A stretch of 64,000 nt of DNA from Tenacibaculum sp. 190524A05c (lineage in GTDB: Bacteria > Bacteroidota > Bacteroidia > Flavobacteriales > Flavobacteriaceae), in assembly GCF_964036595.1 (NCBI RefSeq), contig NZ_OZ038523.1, forward strand, positions 462,501 through 526,500, in the 5' to 3' direction. The notes beneath the pieces are model-generated. The model made no database searches. It saw nothing but the letters and a program-made list of their open reading frames with translations, and was not told the DNA's origin. This document shows positions 50,705-59,721 of this stretch, in pieces. Position numbers and translations under genes: made by a program. Every line of letters begins with the position of its first letter. Position 1 is the first letter of the stretch.

Positions 50705-51160
50705 TTAGAAGCTTTTTTTAAGTCTAGCTAAATCTCTTTTGCTATCTCTATCCTTAATTGTTTGACGTTTGTCATGAGTCTTTTTACCTTTTGCTAGGGC
50801 AATTTCAAGTTTTGCCCAACCATTTTCATTAATAAACAAACGTAAAGGAACAATTGTATTTCCTTTAGCTTCAACCTCACGAGCTAATTTTTTTAATTCT
50901 TGTTTGTTTAATAACAATCGTCGTTCACTTTTTGGATTATGATTGTAATGATGACCAAAGGCGTATTCTTCAATATACATATTGATCACAAATAATTCTC
51001 CACGTTCATTAAATTCACAAAAACTTTCTGTGATTCTAGCTTTACTTTGGCGAATTGATTTGATTTCAGTTCCTGTAAGTTGAATTCCAGCCGTATACTT
51101 ATCTAAAATCTCGTATTCAAAACGAGCTTTTTTATTCTGTATGTTTATATTTTTCTGCAT
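50705..51160 (-). CDS. smpB: SsrA-binding protein SmpB
   Basis: This 151-residue protein binds tmRNA and rescues stalled ribosomes. It contains KKARFEYEILDKYTAGIQLTGTEIKSIR, the HHYNHNPKSERRLLLNK segment and the basic C-terminal tail GKKTHDKRQTIKDRDSKRD, which inserts into the empty mRNA channel. The tmRNA gene is not in this window. smpB lies 47 bp downstream of the triplicated barrel-like protein gene and next to maf. Confidence 0.97.
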   Translation of the reverse strand: MQKNINIQNKKARFEYEILDKYTAGIQLTGTEIKSIRQSKARITESFCEFNERGELFVINMYIEEYAFGHHYNHNPKSERRLLLNKQELKKLAREVEAKGNTIVPLRLFINENGWAKLEIALAKGKKTHDKRQTIKDRDSKRDLARLKKSF

Positions 51161-51207
51161 AAATCAATCTCAGCAATTATGATACAAAGATAGAGGAATT
51201 AATACTC

Positions 51208-52743
51208 TTATTTTGTAGTTAAAAACGAAAGGTTGTATGATAATCCAAAATTACCATAAACACTACTTAAAGATCCGCCTCTAGCTTTTACGTAACCAAT
51301 TCCACCTCTTAAATTTAAAGTATTCGTTAATTTGTAATTAAGACCAAAACTAGGTTTAACAATTAATCCTTCTCCAGTACTTATTCCGCCACCACCAGCA
51401 GCTCCTCCAAGTACTTGAGCAAATACACTAACTTTATTGTTAAAAAATGTATTTGATTCAACTCCAAGACCAACGATTCCTTCGGCATAAGCACCAGCAT
51501 CTCCAAAGTTGGCAAATGAAGTTTGACCCGCACCATAAATGTATTTATTTAGGAATACATTAATTTGAAGTGAAATTTGGTGCATGTCTTGTTCAAATCC
51601 ACCATTTCTACTAGCATCTAGATACCAATCTTGTTTTAGAATGGTTTGAACTCCTTTTAAGACTGTTTTCCCAGAATTGTTATGACTAGTTTCAATTCCG
51701 TCTTTTTCAACATAATACTTTAACCCAAATCCTAGAGTAGAGGATAGGAAATGACTATCTGGACTCATTAAATATCCTTTATTGATAGACACATACATAT
51801 TGTCGAATACTTTTTGTTCAATGGAAAGATCAGGGTAAATTAAAAATCCTCCTTTTGTATCAACTCCGCCACCTCCTCCGGCACCTACACCGAATTTAGC
51901 TTGGATATTTGTTCTGTTTTTATTCATTGATAAGTGATAACCACCACCAACAAAAATATCCATATACCCAGCAGGAATACCACTGTACGCTCCATCTGCT
52001 TTTATAAAATAGAACCAGTCATCACTTAAAAAAGAAGAGAATTCAAATCCAGCTAACCTAATTGTTCTACCATTCATTGAACTTCCATCCACGAATTTAG
52101 AATCACCTTTAACAGATAAGTTGTTCAAATGAACCATTGCACTTATCCTATGGCTTTTAGAATTCCATTTGGTTTCTTTCAAATTGTCAGTATCAAATTT
52201 ATCTTGTCTTTTTTCAAAATCTGTATAATCGAAAGATAGAGGAATTTGAGCGCTAGCATATAACTGATTACTAGTAATGGTTCCACCATCAAAGAAATCA
52301 ATGTAACTCCAACCTGCAGAAAGAGAAAAATACTTAAAGTCATAACCTAAATTCACATGAGGAAGAATAAAAGCACCACCACCATCAGGAGCACTGGCAC
52401 CACCACCGCCTCCGAAATGTAAACCTGCATCGACGAAGACATTTCTATATATTTCTTTTTTTATTCCAAGATTTAAACCTAAAGTGAAAAAACCACCTCT
52501 AATTCCACCAACAGCTCCGTAAAAACCAAGACCTGCATAACTCCAGTCGTTTAACATTGCATTGTAGTGAATTCCTGTAAAATCCATGTTTGACTCGTTA
52601 CCATCTGGCATATCAATAGATAAGAAATCTAATTGAGCAAACCCAATTTGGGTTTTCTTTTCAGGAGTTTCATTTTGCGCGTAAAAAAAATGAACGCTAA
52701 ATGTTAATACTAACAATAGCGTTCTTGGTATATTATTTACCAT
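51208..52743 (-). CDS. Uncharacterised exported protein made of three glycine-rich modules
   Basis: This 511-residue protein has a signal peptide (MVNNIPRTLLLVLTFSVHFFYAQ). It is built of three related blocks (about 67-170, 242-345 and 401-511). Each carries an aromatic strand pattern, a run of glycines (GGGGG at 111-115 and 289-293, GGGG at 450-453) and then a strand ending with FILPHVNLGY, LIYPDLSIEQ or LIVKPSFGLNY. Strand-rich sequence and signal peptide suggest an outer-membrane barrel, but I recognise no named family. It follows the SPOR gene by 9 bp. Confidence 0.8.
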   Translation of the reverse strand: MVNNIPRTLLLVLTFSVHFFYAQNETPEKKTQIGFAQLDFLSIDMPDGNESNMDFTGIHYNAMLNDWSYAGLGFYGAVGGIRGGFFTLGLNLGIKKEIYRNVFVDAGLHFGGGGGASAPDGGGAFILPHVNLGYDFKYFSLSAGWSYIDFFDGGTITSNQLYASAQIPLSFDYTDFEKRQDKFDTDNLKETKWNSKSHRISAMVHLNNLSVKGDSKFVDGSSMNGRTIRLAGFEFSSFLSDDWFYFIKADGAYSGIPAGYMDIFVGGGYHLSMNKNRTNIQAKFGVGAGGGGGVDTKGGFLIYPDLSIEQKVFDNMYVSINKGYLMSPDSHFLSSTLGFGLKYYVEKDGIETSHNNSGKTVLKGVQTILKQDWYLDASRNGGFEQDMHQISLQINVFLNKYIYGAGQTSFANFGDAGAYAEGIVGLGVESNTFFNNKVSVFAQVLGGAAGGGGISTGEGLIVKPSFGLNYKLTNTLNLRGGIGYVKARGGSLSSVYGNFGLSYNLSFLTTK

Positions 52744-52752
52744 TAGTAAGTT

Positions 52753-53382
52753 TTAGTAAGGTTTATGAATTTCTTTTCTTTTGCCGTTTACATAAGAAGC
52801 TACGAATGCATCACCGAATCCAATTTTAAGCAATTGACGTCTAAAGTTTTGAGCTTCTTTTAAAGTTGAAAATAATCCAATTGAATATCTTAAATATTCT
52901 TCATTAGATAATGTTCCTGCGATAGTTTTAGAAAGTAAAGGATATCTTTTCTCACTAAAAGCTCCTATTTGTACAGAGTAAACAACTTCGTTTTTAATAT
53001 TATTCTTGATTTTACTAATTCCACTTTCTAATCCAGTTGAACCCTCTTCAGAAGAGTCATAGTCATCTGATTCAGAATCAGAATAATCAGAATTTTCAGT
53101 AATATCACCAATGCTATCAAGTACTCTTGTAGCTTCGGCTCTTTTTATTTCATCGATATTTACACTAGAAGGTGATTGGTTTTGAAAGAAGTAAACAGCA
53201 GCTGCAATTGAAACACCTGATAAAAAACTTAATAAAATGTTTCTGTTTCTAGCAGTACTTTTTACATCGCCTATCTCTTCTTCTTTCTCAGATAACTCAG
53301 ATGTTAAATCCTCGTTTTTCGAATTAAGATTTTTAATTTCTTGTTGTAAATCTTCGTATTCTTGATCGTTTAAAAAAGGCAT
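52753..53382 (-). CDS. SPOR-domain membrane protein
   Basis: This 209-residue protein has a coiled coil at about 5-40 (YEDLQQEIKNLNSKNEDLTSELSEKEEE), a single membrane helix near 48-67, a Ser/Asp-rich linker and a C-terminal SPOR domain (about 135-205; VVYSVQIGAFSEKRYPLLSKTI, with two strands and helix). SPOR domains bind denuded peptidoglycan at division sites. The N-terminal coiled coil would be cytoplasmic. Its gene is upstream of the triplicated exported protein gene in one operon, which may link that protein to the envelope. Confidence 0.85.
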   Translation of the reverse strand: MPFLNDQEYEDLQQEIKNLNSKNEDLTSELSEKEEEIGDVKSTARNRNILLSFLSGVSIAAAVYFFQNQSPSSVNIDEIKRAEATRVLDSIGDITENSDYSDSESDDYDSSEEGSTGLESGISKIKNNIKNEVVYSVQIGAFSEKRYPLLSKTIAGTLSNEEYLRYSIGLFSTLKEAQNFRRQLLKIGFGDAFVASYVNGKRKEIHKPY

Positions 53383-53466
53383 GTTTATCGGCTAGTTTAA
53401 AAATTCTTACATAGCTAAAATACAAATCTTTTCGAAATAGCATAATTATGGGAAGTAAAAGGGGAC

Positions 53467-53494
53467 GGAAGCCTTAAATTTTATTAAGGCTTCC
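53467..53494. repeat. Perfect 11-bp inverted repeat between two minus-strand genes
   Basis: GGAAGCCTTAA (53467-53477) and TTAAGGCTTCC (53484-53494) flank a 6-base loop; outer bases can extend the pairing with bulges. A T tract is poor on both sides, so this could be a terminator of the methyltransferase gene, a processed RNA end or a structured site. Confidence 0.6.
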
Positions 53495-53568
53495 ACGTGT
53501 TTCCCCCTTAAAACACTTATAGTAGTTACTCTTTATAAAAGTTGTAACCATTCCAAATATACTAAAAT

Positions 53569-54756
53569 CTAGTGAATCTTATGGCTGATAATCATAACTT
53601 TAGAGTTGTTCTCTAAGGTCGTCAGGAATAAAAACAGATTCCCTCCATCTTTAATTTTCGTTTCTTTCCTGATTTGCGCAACTGTTTTTGGGAAGTTTCT
53701 TATTGTAATATTGGCTTTTTTATCAGGTATATTTTTTTTGATTTCCTTCTTATTGTATGGAATTACTTTATCGATTATAAATGTTCTTCCAGGAAAGGTA
53801 ACCAAGTCTTCAGATGTATATAAATGTGAATGTTGATGTAATTTGTTTACATCAAATTGCTGTGTGATTTCTTTAAAACCACCAGCTTTTAAAATTGCAG
53901 CATTAGGCTCATATAAATATTTAAGAGGTAAAGAATATTTAGGCTCGTCTAATTGATTACTATGCAAATAGAAATTAAACTCTTCAATTGTATCTTTTTT
54001 AAAGTTTACAGTTTTTAATAAAGTTTCTTCCTTATGGTCTTTTTTAAGAATGAATAATAATTCTTTAACCTCATTATTTATGGCAACAACATGTACCTCT
54101 TTAGTAAACTTTAATTCTCTAATGGTATTTGATATATCTAAAATAGGAGAGACTTTAATCAGAATGTTGTCTGACTTTGAGAATAATATATCTATTTCTT
54201 CTGGAATATTAGGAGAACAATCTTTTAATAAAAAGACTTTGTTTTTTGAATCGTCTCTTCTTGATGGATCGGTGTAAATCCAATCGAAATGATCAGTATT
54301 ATTACTTTTTAAATATTCAATTCCGTTGCAGGCTTTTGTTTGAATATTATTAGCTTCTAATTTTTTATAATTATGGTTAACTATAGTCGATAGTTCTTCA
54401 TTTATTTCACAATGAATTACACTATTCACGTTTTTTGAAAAATAATATGAATCTACACCAAATCCACCACTAATATCAATTAGCGTTTCACCTTTAACCA
54501 AATTAGCTTTGTATTTAGCTGTAATTTCAGATGAAGTTTGTTCAATAGAAACTTTGGGCGGATAATAAATGTCCTCCGTATTAAACCAACTTGGTAATTT
54601 GTGTTGACTTTTTTTCTTTGCGACTATCTGATTTGCGAGTTCCTGAACTGAAATTTCATCAAAAGGACTCCCTTTAAATAAGATTTTAGAGATGTCTTCA
54701 TTCAAATTCGAATCTATAAAAGATTGTACTTCAGTATTTAAAATTTTTAAGTTCAA
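53569..54756 (-). CDS. Class I SAM-dependent methyltransferase with THUMP-like domain
   Basis: This 395-residue protein has the Rossmann-type SAM site at about 90-200 (GETLIDISGGFGVDSYYFSKNV, then HCEINEELSTIVNHNYKKLEANN, and IYTDPSRRDDSKNK with the DPSR catalytic loop). A C-terminal THUMP-like part (about 270-395; KYLYEPNAAILKAGGF, then VAQIRKETKIKDGGNLFLF) is present. This pattern matches Bacteroidota proteins annotated as class I methyltransferases of PG_1098 type, likely acting on RNA. The substrate is unknown. Confidence 0.85.
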   Translation of the reverse strand: MNLKILNTEVQSFIDSNLNEDISKILFKGSPFDEISVQELANQIVAKKKSQHKLPSWFNTEDIYYPPKVSIEQTSSEITAKYKANLVKGETLIDISGGFGVDSYYFSKNVNSVIHCEINEELSTIVNHNYKKLEANNIQTKACNGIEYLKSNNTDHFDWIYTDPSRRDDSKNKVFLLKDCSPNIPEEIDILFSKSDNILIKVSPILDISNTIRELKFTKEVHVVAINNEVKELLFILKKDHKEETLLKTVNFKKDTIEEFNFYLHSNQLDEPKYSLPLKYLYEPNAAILKAGGFKEITQQFDVNKLHQHSHLYTSEDLVTFPGRTFIIDKVIPYNKKEIKKNIPDKKANITIRNFPKTVAQIRKETKIKDGGNLFLFLTTLENNSKVMIISHKIH

Positions 54757-54842
54757 AAAAAGAAAAAATTAATGCTATTTAACACCAAAAATACTCATAA
54801 TTTTTAGGAATTTCGCGCGCTCATTGCAAACAAATATTATAT

Positions 54843-55718
54843 ATGAAAAAAACATTTTTAGCTGTATTTGCATTATTTGCTAGTTCTGCAATACAAGCGC
54901 AATTTTATGTTTCTGCTAGTGGAGGATATGCTGTAGGAGCTAATGAAAAAGTCTTAGGGTCTAATGTTTCGGCAACAGGAGTTTCTGAGTTAGAAGGAAG
55001 TTATGGAGAAGGATTACATACGCAAATTAGAGGTGGTTATTTCTTTAATGATAAAATTGGAGTAGAAGTAGGAGTTGGTTATGTTTTTGGTTTGGATCAA
55101 GATATTAGTAAAACTTCTGGTGTTCCAACATTACCAGAATCAATGGTTGCTGGACGAGGAAGAGCTTTTGGAGCATCTTTAGTTGGTATTTATAATTTTA
55201 CTGATAACATTTATGTTAGAGCTGGTTTACTAACAAAATTAGGTGGGAAAACAGAGGCGACTGGAAGTGTAAATACAGCATTACCTGTTTATGATGCTGC
55301 TGGAAATGTTATAGCCGCACCTGCACCAACTAGTATTGATTTTACTACTAACTTTAGAGGGGAGTTTCCAATTGGTTTTGTAGGTGCAATTGGTTATAAG
55401 TTTGAACTTTCAGAAAAGATTTGGTTATTTACTGAATTGGAATACATGAATATTGATGTAACTAGAGATACTTCTGATTTAGGAAGCTTTTCAGCTGTAA
55501 GAACAGATGGTAGAGTTGTAACTAGAGATGAGTTAACCAATACAATTACAGTATTAACGTCTCCACTTTCTACATTACCTGATTCAACAAAAGCAAGCTT
55601 AACTTCTCTATCATACTTAATCCGAGATGAGTTTACTTGGGGAACAGAAGGAACTGTAAAACCTGATGCTCCGTATTCTTCATTTGGAATAAATATTGGA
55701 ATCATGTACGAATTCTAA
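54843..55718 (+). CDS. Outer-membrane beta-barrel protein
   Basis: This 291-residue protein has a signal peptide (MKKTFLAVFALFASSAIQAQ) and a barrel pattern: QFYVSASGGYAVG, GLHTQIRGGYFFNDKIGVEVGVGYVFG, NFTDNIYVRAGLLTKLGG, EFPIGFVGAIGYKFEL, EKIWLFTELEYMNIDVTRD and the terminal FGINIGIMYEF with a final Phe. It has a likely extracellular loop at about 200-260. No known ligand or enzyme motif. It ends at a shared terminator with the convergent pentapeptide-repeat gene. Confidence 0.85.
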   Translation: MKKTFLAVFALFASSAIQAQFYVSASGGYAVGANEKVLGSNVSATGVSELEGSYGEGLHTQIRGGYFFNDKIGVEVGVGYVFGLDQDISKTSGVPTLPESMVAGRGRAFGASLVGIYNFTDNIYVRAGLLTKLGGKTEATGSVNTALPVYDAAGNVIAAPAPTSIDFTTNFRGEFPIGFVGAIGYKFELSEKIWLFTELEYMNIDVTRDTSDLGSFSAVRTDGRVVTRDELTNTITVLTSPLSTLPDSTKASLTSLSYLIRDEFTWGTEGTVKPDAPYSSFGINIGIMYEF

Positions 55719-55720
55719 AT

Positions 55721-55752
55721 AAAAAAAGCGACTGAAATCAGTCGCTTTTTTT
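55721..55752. terminator. Bidirectional terminator
   Basis: AAAAAAAGCGACTGA-aa-TCAGTCGCTTTTTTT, a 15-bp stem between convergent genes. Confidence 0.93.
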
Positions 55753-55754
55753 AT

Positions 55755-56693
55755 TTATTTCAATCCTTTTGTTTTGGATATATCGGAAAGGTTAAAGCTC
55801 GTATCATCAACATCGGCGTTTGTAAAGTCCGCACCAGTTAAATCTTTAGCTTTCGTAAATTTTGCTCCAGTTAAATTAGCTTCTCTAAAAGATGTATTTT
55901 TCGCTCTACCATTAGAAAACTGTACGTTTTTCAAATTAGCATAAGATAAATCTGCATCATTTAATATAGCAGTATTCATTTCGCAATTTTCTAAATTCGA
56001 ATGAGATAAGTTGATTCCTGCTAAATATTTTCCAGATAAATTAGTGTTTCTTAAATCGCAATATGAAAAGTCAATATTATCAAACAAAGCGCCTAATTGA
56101 TTGTTGCTCATTTCCGAATCAATAAGGTATAGTAATACTTGAGTTCTTTCTGGACTATAATACACAGTTGATTTCCCATCTTCATCTAAGTATCGATATG
56201 GTTTTAAGGCATTACATAAAGAAACAATCCTATTTCTAGTTTTTTTAGAATAACCGTTATCAATAGCATCAAATAATTTTGTTAATTGATAACTATAAGA
56301 AGATCGTCTAGATCCTTCAACTAATAAGTTTTGAGTCTTAATTAGTTCATTTTGCTTAATTAAAATGTATAATGAAATTAATGAAGGAACTAAAGAGAAG
56401 AGCAATAGAATTACACTTAATAATCGTACTCGAACAAATCTCTTAACCAATGAAGTTAATAAGCTTGCCGAAGTATTTGGAGATACTTTTTCTTGTGTAT
56501 GAAATTCTGTAAACCACTGATTAAAGTTATTTTTTAAAGATGCACCTGCAAACATACTCCAGGTCCAAGAAAGTGTTTTTTTAGTTCTTTCTTGCTTTTT
56601 TCTTTTTTTTAGAGCCGCTTTATCTTGTTCTTCGCGTAGAATTTCGTTTTCTTTTCTAAGTTTTTCTAATTCTTCTTGAAAATTATCTTCCAT
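55755..56693 (-). CDS. Pentapeptide-repeat membrane protein
   Basis: This 312-residue protein starts with a charged coiled coil (about 5-38; ELEKLRKENEILREEQDKAALKKRKK). One or two membrane helices follow near 95-125 (LLSVILLLFSLVPSLISLYILI), and the C-terminal half has a right-handed pentapeptide beta-helix (about 205-305; A(D/N)LxN-type units such as SYANLKNVQFSNGRAKN, FREANLTGAKF). A bacterial function is unknown. It is upstream of no obvious partner; prmC ends 15 bp before its start. Confidence 0.85.
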   Translation of the reverse strand: MEDNFQEELEKLRKENEILREEQDKAALKKRKKQERTKKTLSWTWSMFAGASLKNNFNQWFTEFHTQEKVSPNTSASLLTSLVKRFVRVRLLSVILLLFSLVPSLISLYILIKQNELIKTQNLLVEGSRRSSYSYQLTKLFDAIDNGYSKKTRNRIVSLCNALKPYRYLDEDGKSTVYYSPERTQVLLYLIDSEMSNNQLGALFDNIDFSYCDLRNTNLSGKYLAGINLSHSNLENCEMNTAILNDADLSYANLKNVQFSNGRAKNTSFREANLTGAKFTKAKDLTGADFTNADVDDTSFNLSDISKTKGLK

Positions 56694-56708
56694 ATTACGA
56701 GTATATTT

Positions 56709-57557
56709 TTAATAATTAGCTTTTATCATTCTATCGTTACCGAATAAATCTTTCTTTAAAACTACATTTTTAAATCCTTTATCGAGTAACATTTGTTTAG
56801 TTTCTTCACCTAAATATTGATTGATCTCAAAAAACAATGAACCATCTTTTCTAAGATTGTCTTTTGCAAAATCTCCTATTCGTTTATAAAATATGAGTGG
56901 ATTATCGTCTTCAACAAATAACGCTAAATGTGGCTCATTATTTAAAACATTGTTTTTAATTTCTTCCTTTTCTAGATTTCTAACATATGGAGGATTAGAT
57001 ACAATCACATCAAAAGTATCTTGAATGCTATTCGTAGATAGTATATCGTGTTGAATGAAATTAACAACTACATTGTTTAAAGAAGCATTTTTCGTTGCTG
57101 TTTTAATAGCTTTTTCTGAAATATCCATAGCTGAAACTTCAGCAGTTGCAATTTCTTTTTTCAACGTAATTGCGATGCAACCTGATCCCGTTCCTATATC
57201 TAGAATTGAAAGTCTTTCTGAATTATTTGGATATGTTTCCTTAATCCAACTTATCAACTCTTCAGTTTCTGGTCTGGGAATTAACACTCCAGGATTTACA
57301 TTAAAGGTATATCCATAGAATTCGGTTGTTCCTAGAATATATTGAATAGGTTCTTCAAGTTTTAAACGCCCTATAATAATTTGTAAAACAGCAAGATTTT
57401 CCTTTTCAATATTGGTGTTCTCTTTCATGAAAACATCCATTATTTGTAAATCTAGAATAGCTTCAACACTTCGAAAGAAAAAAGCATCTATTTCTTTTTT
57501 AGGATATAATTCTGAAAGTTCGTTGTTAAAAAAGGTTCTGAAGTCTTTTAGCTTCAT
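56709..57557 (-). CDS. prmC: Release factor glutamine N5-methyltransferase PrmC
   Basis: This protein of about 282 residues methylates the GGQ glutamine of release factors. It has an N-terminal helical bundle (about 1-90), the SAM site ILDIGTGSGCIAITLKKE near 120 and the signature catalytic motif SNPPYV near 190. The longer open frame begins 17 residues earlier, but family starts at MKLKDFRTFF give ATG 57557, which also leaves a 51-bp gap to the divergent lipoprotein gene. Confidence 0.94.
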   Translation of the reverse strand: MKLKDFRTFFNNELSELYPKKEIDAFFFRSVEAILDLQIMDVFMKENTNIEKENLAVLQIIIGRLKLEEPIQYILGTTEFYGYTFNVNPGVLIPRPETEELISWIKETYPNNSERLSILDIGTGSGCIAITLKKEIATAEVSAMDISEKAIKTATKNASLNNVVVNFIQHDILSTNSIQDTFDVIVSNPPYVRNLEKEEIKNNVLNNEPHLALFVEDDNPLIFYKRIGDFAKDNLRKDGSLFFEINQYLGEETKQMLLDKGFKNVVLKKDLFGNDRMIKANY

Positions 57558-57608
57558 ATAATCAATGTAAAAATGGTATTTTTGACATATCAAATGTATA
57601 GAAAACAA

Positions 57609-58073
57609 ATGAAGAACATACTATATTTAGTACTTATATCTGTTTTTTTACTGAATTGTTCAGTTAAGAAGAAACCTACATTTATTAAAGTTGATGAAAT
57701 AAAGTTTTTATCGCTACGAAGTGATACTGTAAGACTTCAAGCCAAAGCTTTTTTTAAAAATGAAAATGATATTGGTGGAAAATTATCAACGGATGAAATA
57801 AAAGTTATTGTGAATGGGGCAGAAGTAGCACAAGTATCTTCTGAAGAATTTAAAGTTCCAGCGAATAAAGAATTTTCAATTCCGTTAAATGTTGTAATTC
57901 CAGCAAATAAGGTGTTTGATAATAAAAAAGGTGGGATTTTAGGTGGATTATTAAGTTCATTGATTAATAAAAAAGTTGATGTTCAATTTAAAGGAGATAT
58001 TAAATATAAAGTGTTAGGTTTTTCAAACACTTATACTATTGATAAAACTCAAGAAGTTAAAATTAAATTCTAG
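57609..58073 (+). CDS. LEA14-like lipoprotein
   Basis: This 154-residue protein has a lipoprotein signal (MKNILYLVLISVFLLNCS with lipobox FLLNC) and a single beta-sandwich like the LEA type 2/WHy fold (VDEIKFLSLRSDTVRLQAKAFFKNENDIGG to VQFKGDIKYKVLG). The function is unknown; in other phyla such domains are linked to stress. The start was placed at ATG 57609 for the lipobox position. ribD follows 3 bp later, and a shared message is likely. Confidence 0.83.
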   Translation: MKNILYLVLISVFLLNCSVKKKPTFIKVDEIKFLSLRSDTVRLQAKAFFKNENDIGGKLSTDEIKVIVNGAEVAQVSSEEFKVPANKEFSIPLNVVIPANKVFDNKKGGILGGLLSSLINKKVDVQFKGDIKYKVLGFSNTYTIDKTQEVKIKF

Positions 58074-58076
58074 CCA

Positions 58077-59117
58077 TTGAATTTCGAAGAAAAATATATG
58101 CGTCGTTGTCTTGAATTAGGACAAAGAGGTATTGGTACTACACGTCCAAATCCTTCAGTAGGAGCTGTAATTGTTAATAATGGAGTTATTATCGGAGAAG
58201 GATTTACAGATCCTTATGGTGGTCCTCATGCAGAAGTTAATGCTGTTACTTCAGTTAAGGATGAATCATTATTTGAATCATCTACAATGTATGTTACATT
58301 AGAACCTTGTTCTCATCATGGAAAAACTCCACCTTGTTCTGATTTAATTATTAGAAAAAAAATCCCAAATGTTGTTATTGGAACTATTGACACCCACAGT
58401 GTAGTTGCGGGAAGAGGAATAAAAAGGCTTAAAGATAATGGGGTAAATGTTGTAGTTGGAGTTTTGGAAGAAGAGTGTAAACAACATCATAAACGGTTCT
58501 TTACTTTTCAAAATAAAAAAAGGCCATTTATTATCTTAAAATGGGCTGAAACTAAAGATGGTTTTATTGCTCCAAGTCAAAAAGATGCTCAAGAACCTGT
58601 TTGGATTTCTAATGAATACTCAAAACAGCTAGTTCACAAATGGAGAGCTCAAGAACACGCTATTTTAGTAGGAACAAATACAGTTCTTGCTGATAATCCG
58701 AAATTAAATGTAAGATCTTGGACAGGTAATAATCCAGTTCGTGTAGTTTTAGATAAATCTTTGAAGATTTCAGAGAACCTATCTGTTTTGGATAAAACAG
58801 TAAAGACTATTGTTGTAACTGAAGTTGAAAAGGAAAGTTCTACTGAAAATCTAATTTATGAAACAATTGATTTTTCTAAGCCTATTGTAGGACAGATAAT
58901 TGAGGTTTTAGTTCAACATAAAATCCAATCTATAATAATTGAAGGAGGAGCGCAAACATTACAAACATTTATTGACAATAATATTTGGGATGAAGCCAGA
59001 GTTTTTATTGGAGAGAATGAATTTGGAAATGGAGTTAAAGCTCCTGAATTAAAGGCTAAACTGGAGAGAGAAGAGAAATTACAAAACGATACGTTAAGAA
59101 TATATTTAAATGATTAA
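58077..59117 (+). CDS. ribD: Riboflavin biosynthesis protein RibD
   Basis: This 346-residue bifunctional enzyme performs the second (deaminase) and third (reductase) steps of riboflavin synthesis. The deaminase half (1-145) has HAEVNAV and the zinc site PCSHHGKTPPCSD. The reductase half (about 150-346) has RPFIILKWAETKDGFI and the NADPH-site segment AILVGTNTVLADNPKLNVR. Translation starts at TTG 58077 (MNFEEKYMRRCLELGQRGIG), as the relatives begin here and no ATG fits. It overlaps the HAD gene by 8 bp. Other rib genes are not in this window. Confidence 0.95.
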   Translation: MNFEEKYMRRCLELGQRGIGTTRPNPSVGAVIVNNGVIIGEGFTDPYGGPHAEVNAVTSVKDESLFESSTMYVTLEPCSHHGKTPPCSDLIIRKKIPNVVIGTIDTHSVVAGRGIKRLKDNGVNVVVGVLEEECKQHHKRFFTFQNKKRPFIILKWAETKDGFIAPSQKDAQEPVWISNEYSKQLVHKWRAQEHAILVGTNTVLADNPKLNVRSWTGNNPVRVVLDKSLKISENLSVLDKTVKTIVVTEVEKESSTENLIYETIDFSKPIVGQIIEVLVQHKIQSIIIEGGAQTLQTFIDNNIWDEARVFIGENEFGNGVKAPELKAKLEREEKLQNDTLRIYLND

Positions 59118-59721
59118 AAATATCATTTTCGATTTTGGTGATGTGTTCATCAATTTAGATAAGGAAGCCACTTATAAAGAGTTATATAAGTTAGGAGTTG
59201 AGCATATTTCGGAAGAAATGATGCAAGTGTATTATAATTATGAAATGGGATTAATGTCCACTGAAGAGTTTATAGAATATTTTCATAATGAATTTAAAAT
59301 TAACAAAGAAGATTTGGTAAAAGCTTGGAATGCCATTCTATTAGATTTCCCTTTACATCGATTATCATTTTTAAAGGAATTAGCTGAATCAAAAAAATAT
59401 AGATTATTCTTACTAAGTAATACAAACGATTTACATATTTCTTGGATTCAAAATGATTGGGGAGAAGAATTGTATTCTGAGTTTAAAAACTGTTTTGAGA
59501 AATTTTATTTATCTCATGAAATTAATTTTAGAAAACCAAATCATAATATTTATGAGTTTGTGTTAAATGAGAATAACTTAAAACCAGAAGAAACAATTTT
59601 TATTGATGATACTAGTGATAATACCAATGCAGCAAAAGAATTGGGGATTCATGTTTGGAACAATGAGCCAGGAAAAGATGATGTAGTTGAATTATTGAAA
59701 AGAGAGGAGTTTACAATATGA
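59110..59721 (+). CDS. HAD-superfamily hydrolase
   Basis: This 203-residue haloacid-dehalogenase-like phosphatase has motif I DFGDVFINLD near residue 7 (the general acid Asp is replaced by Val-Phe spacing typical of the YihX group: D-F-G-x-V), motif II LLSNT near 107, the Lys in FRKPN and motif IV FIDDTSDN. The cap domain is small and helical. A phosphosugar or phosphonucleotide substrate is likely but unknown. It overlaps both neighbours, ribD and the transporter gene. Confidence 0.87.
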   Translation: MIKNIIFDFGDVFINLDKEATYKELYKLGVEHISEEMMQVYYNYEMGLMSTEEFIEYFHNEFKINKEDLVKAWNAILLDFPLHRLSFLKELAESKKYRLFLLSNTNDLHISWIQNDWGEELYSEFKNCFEKFYLSHEINFRKPNHNIYEFVLNENNLKPEETIFIDDTSDNTNAAKELGIHVWNNEPGKDDVVELLKREEFTI

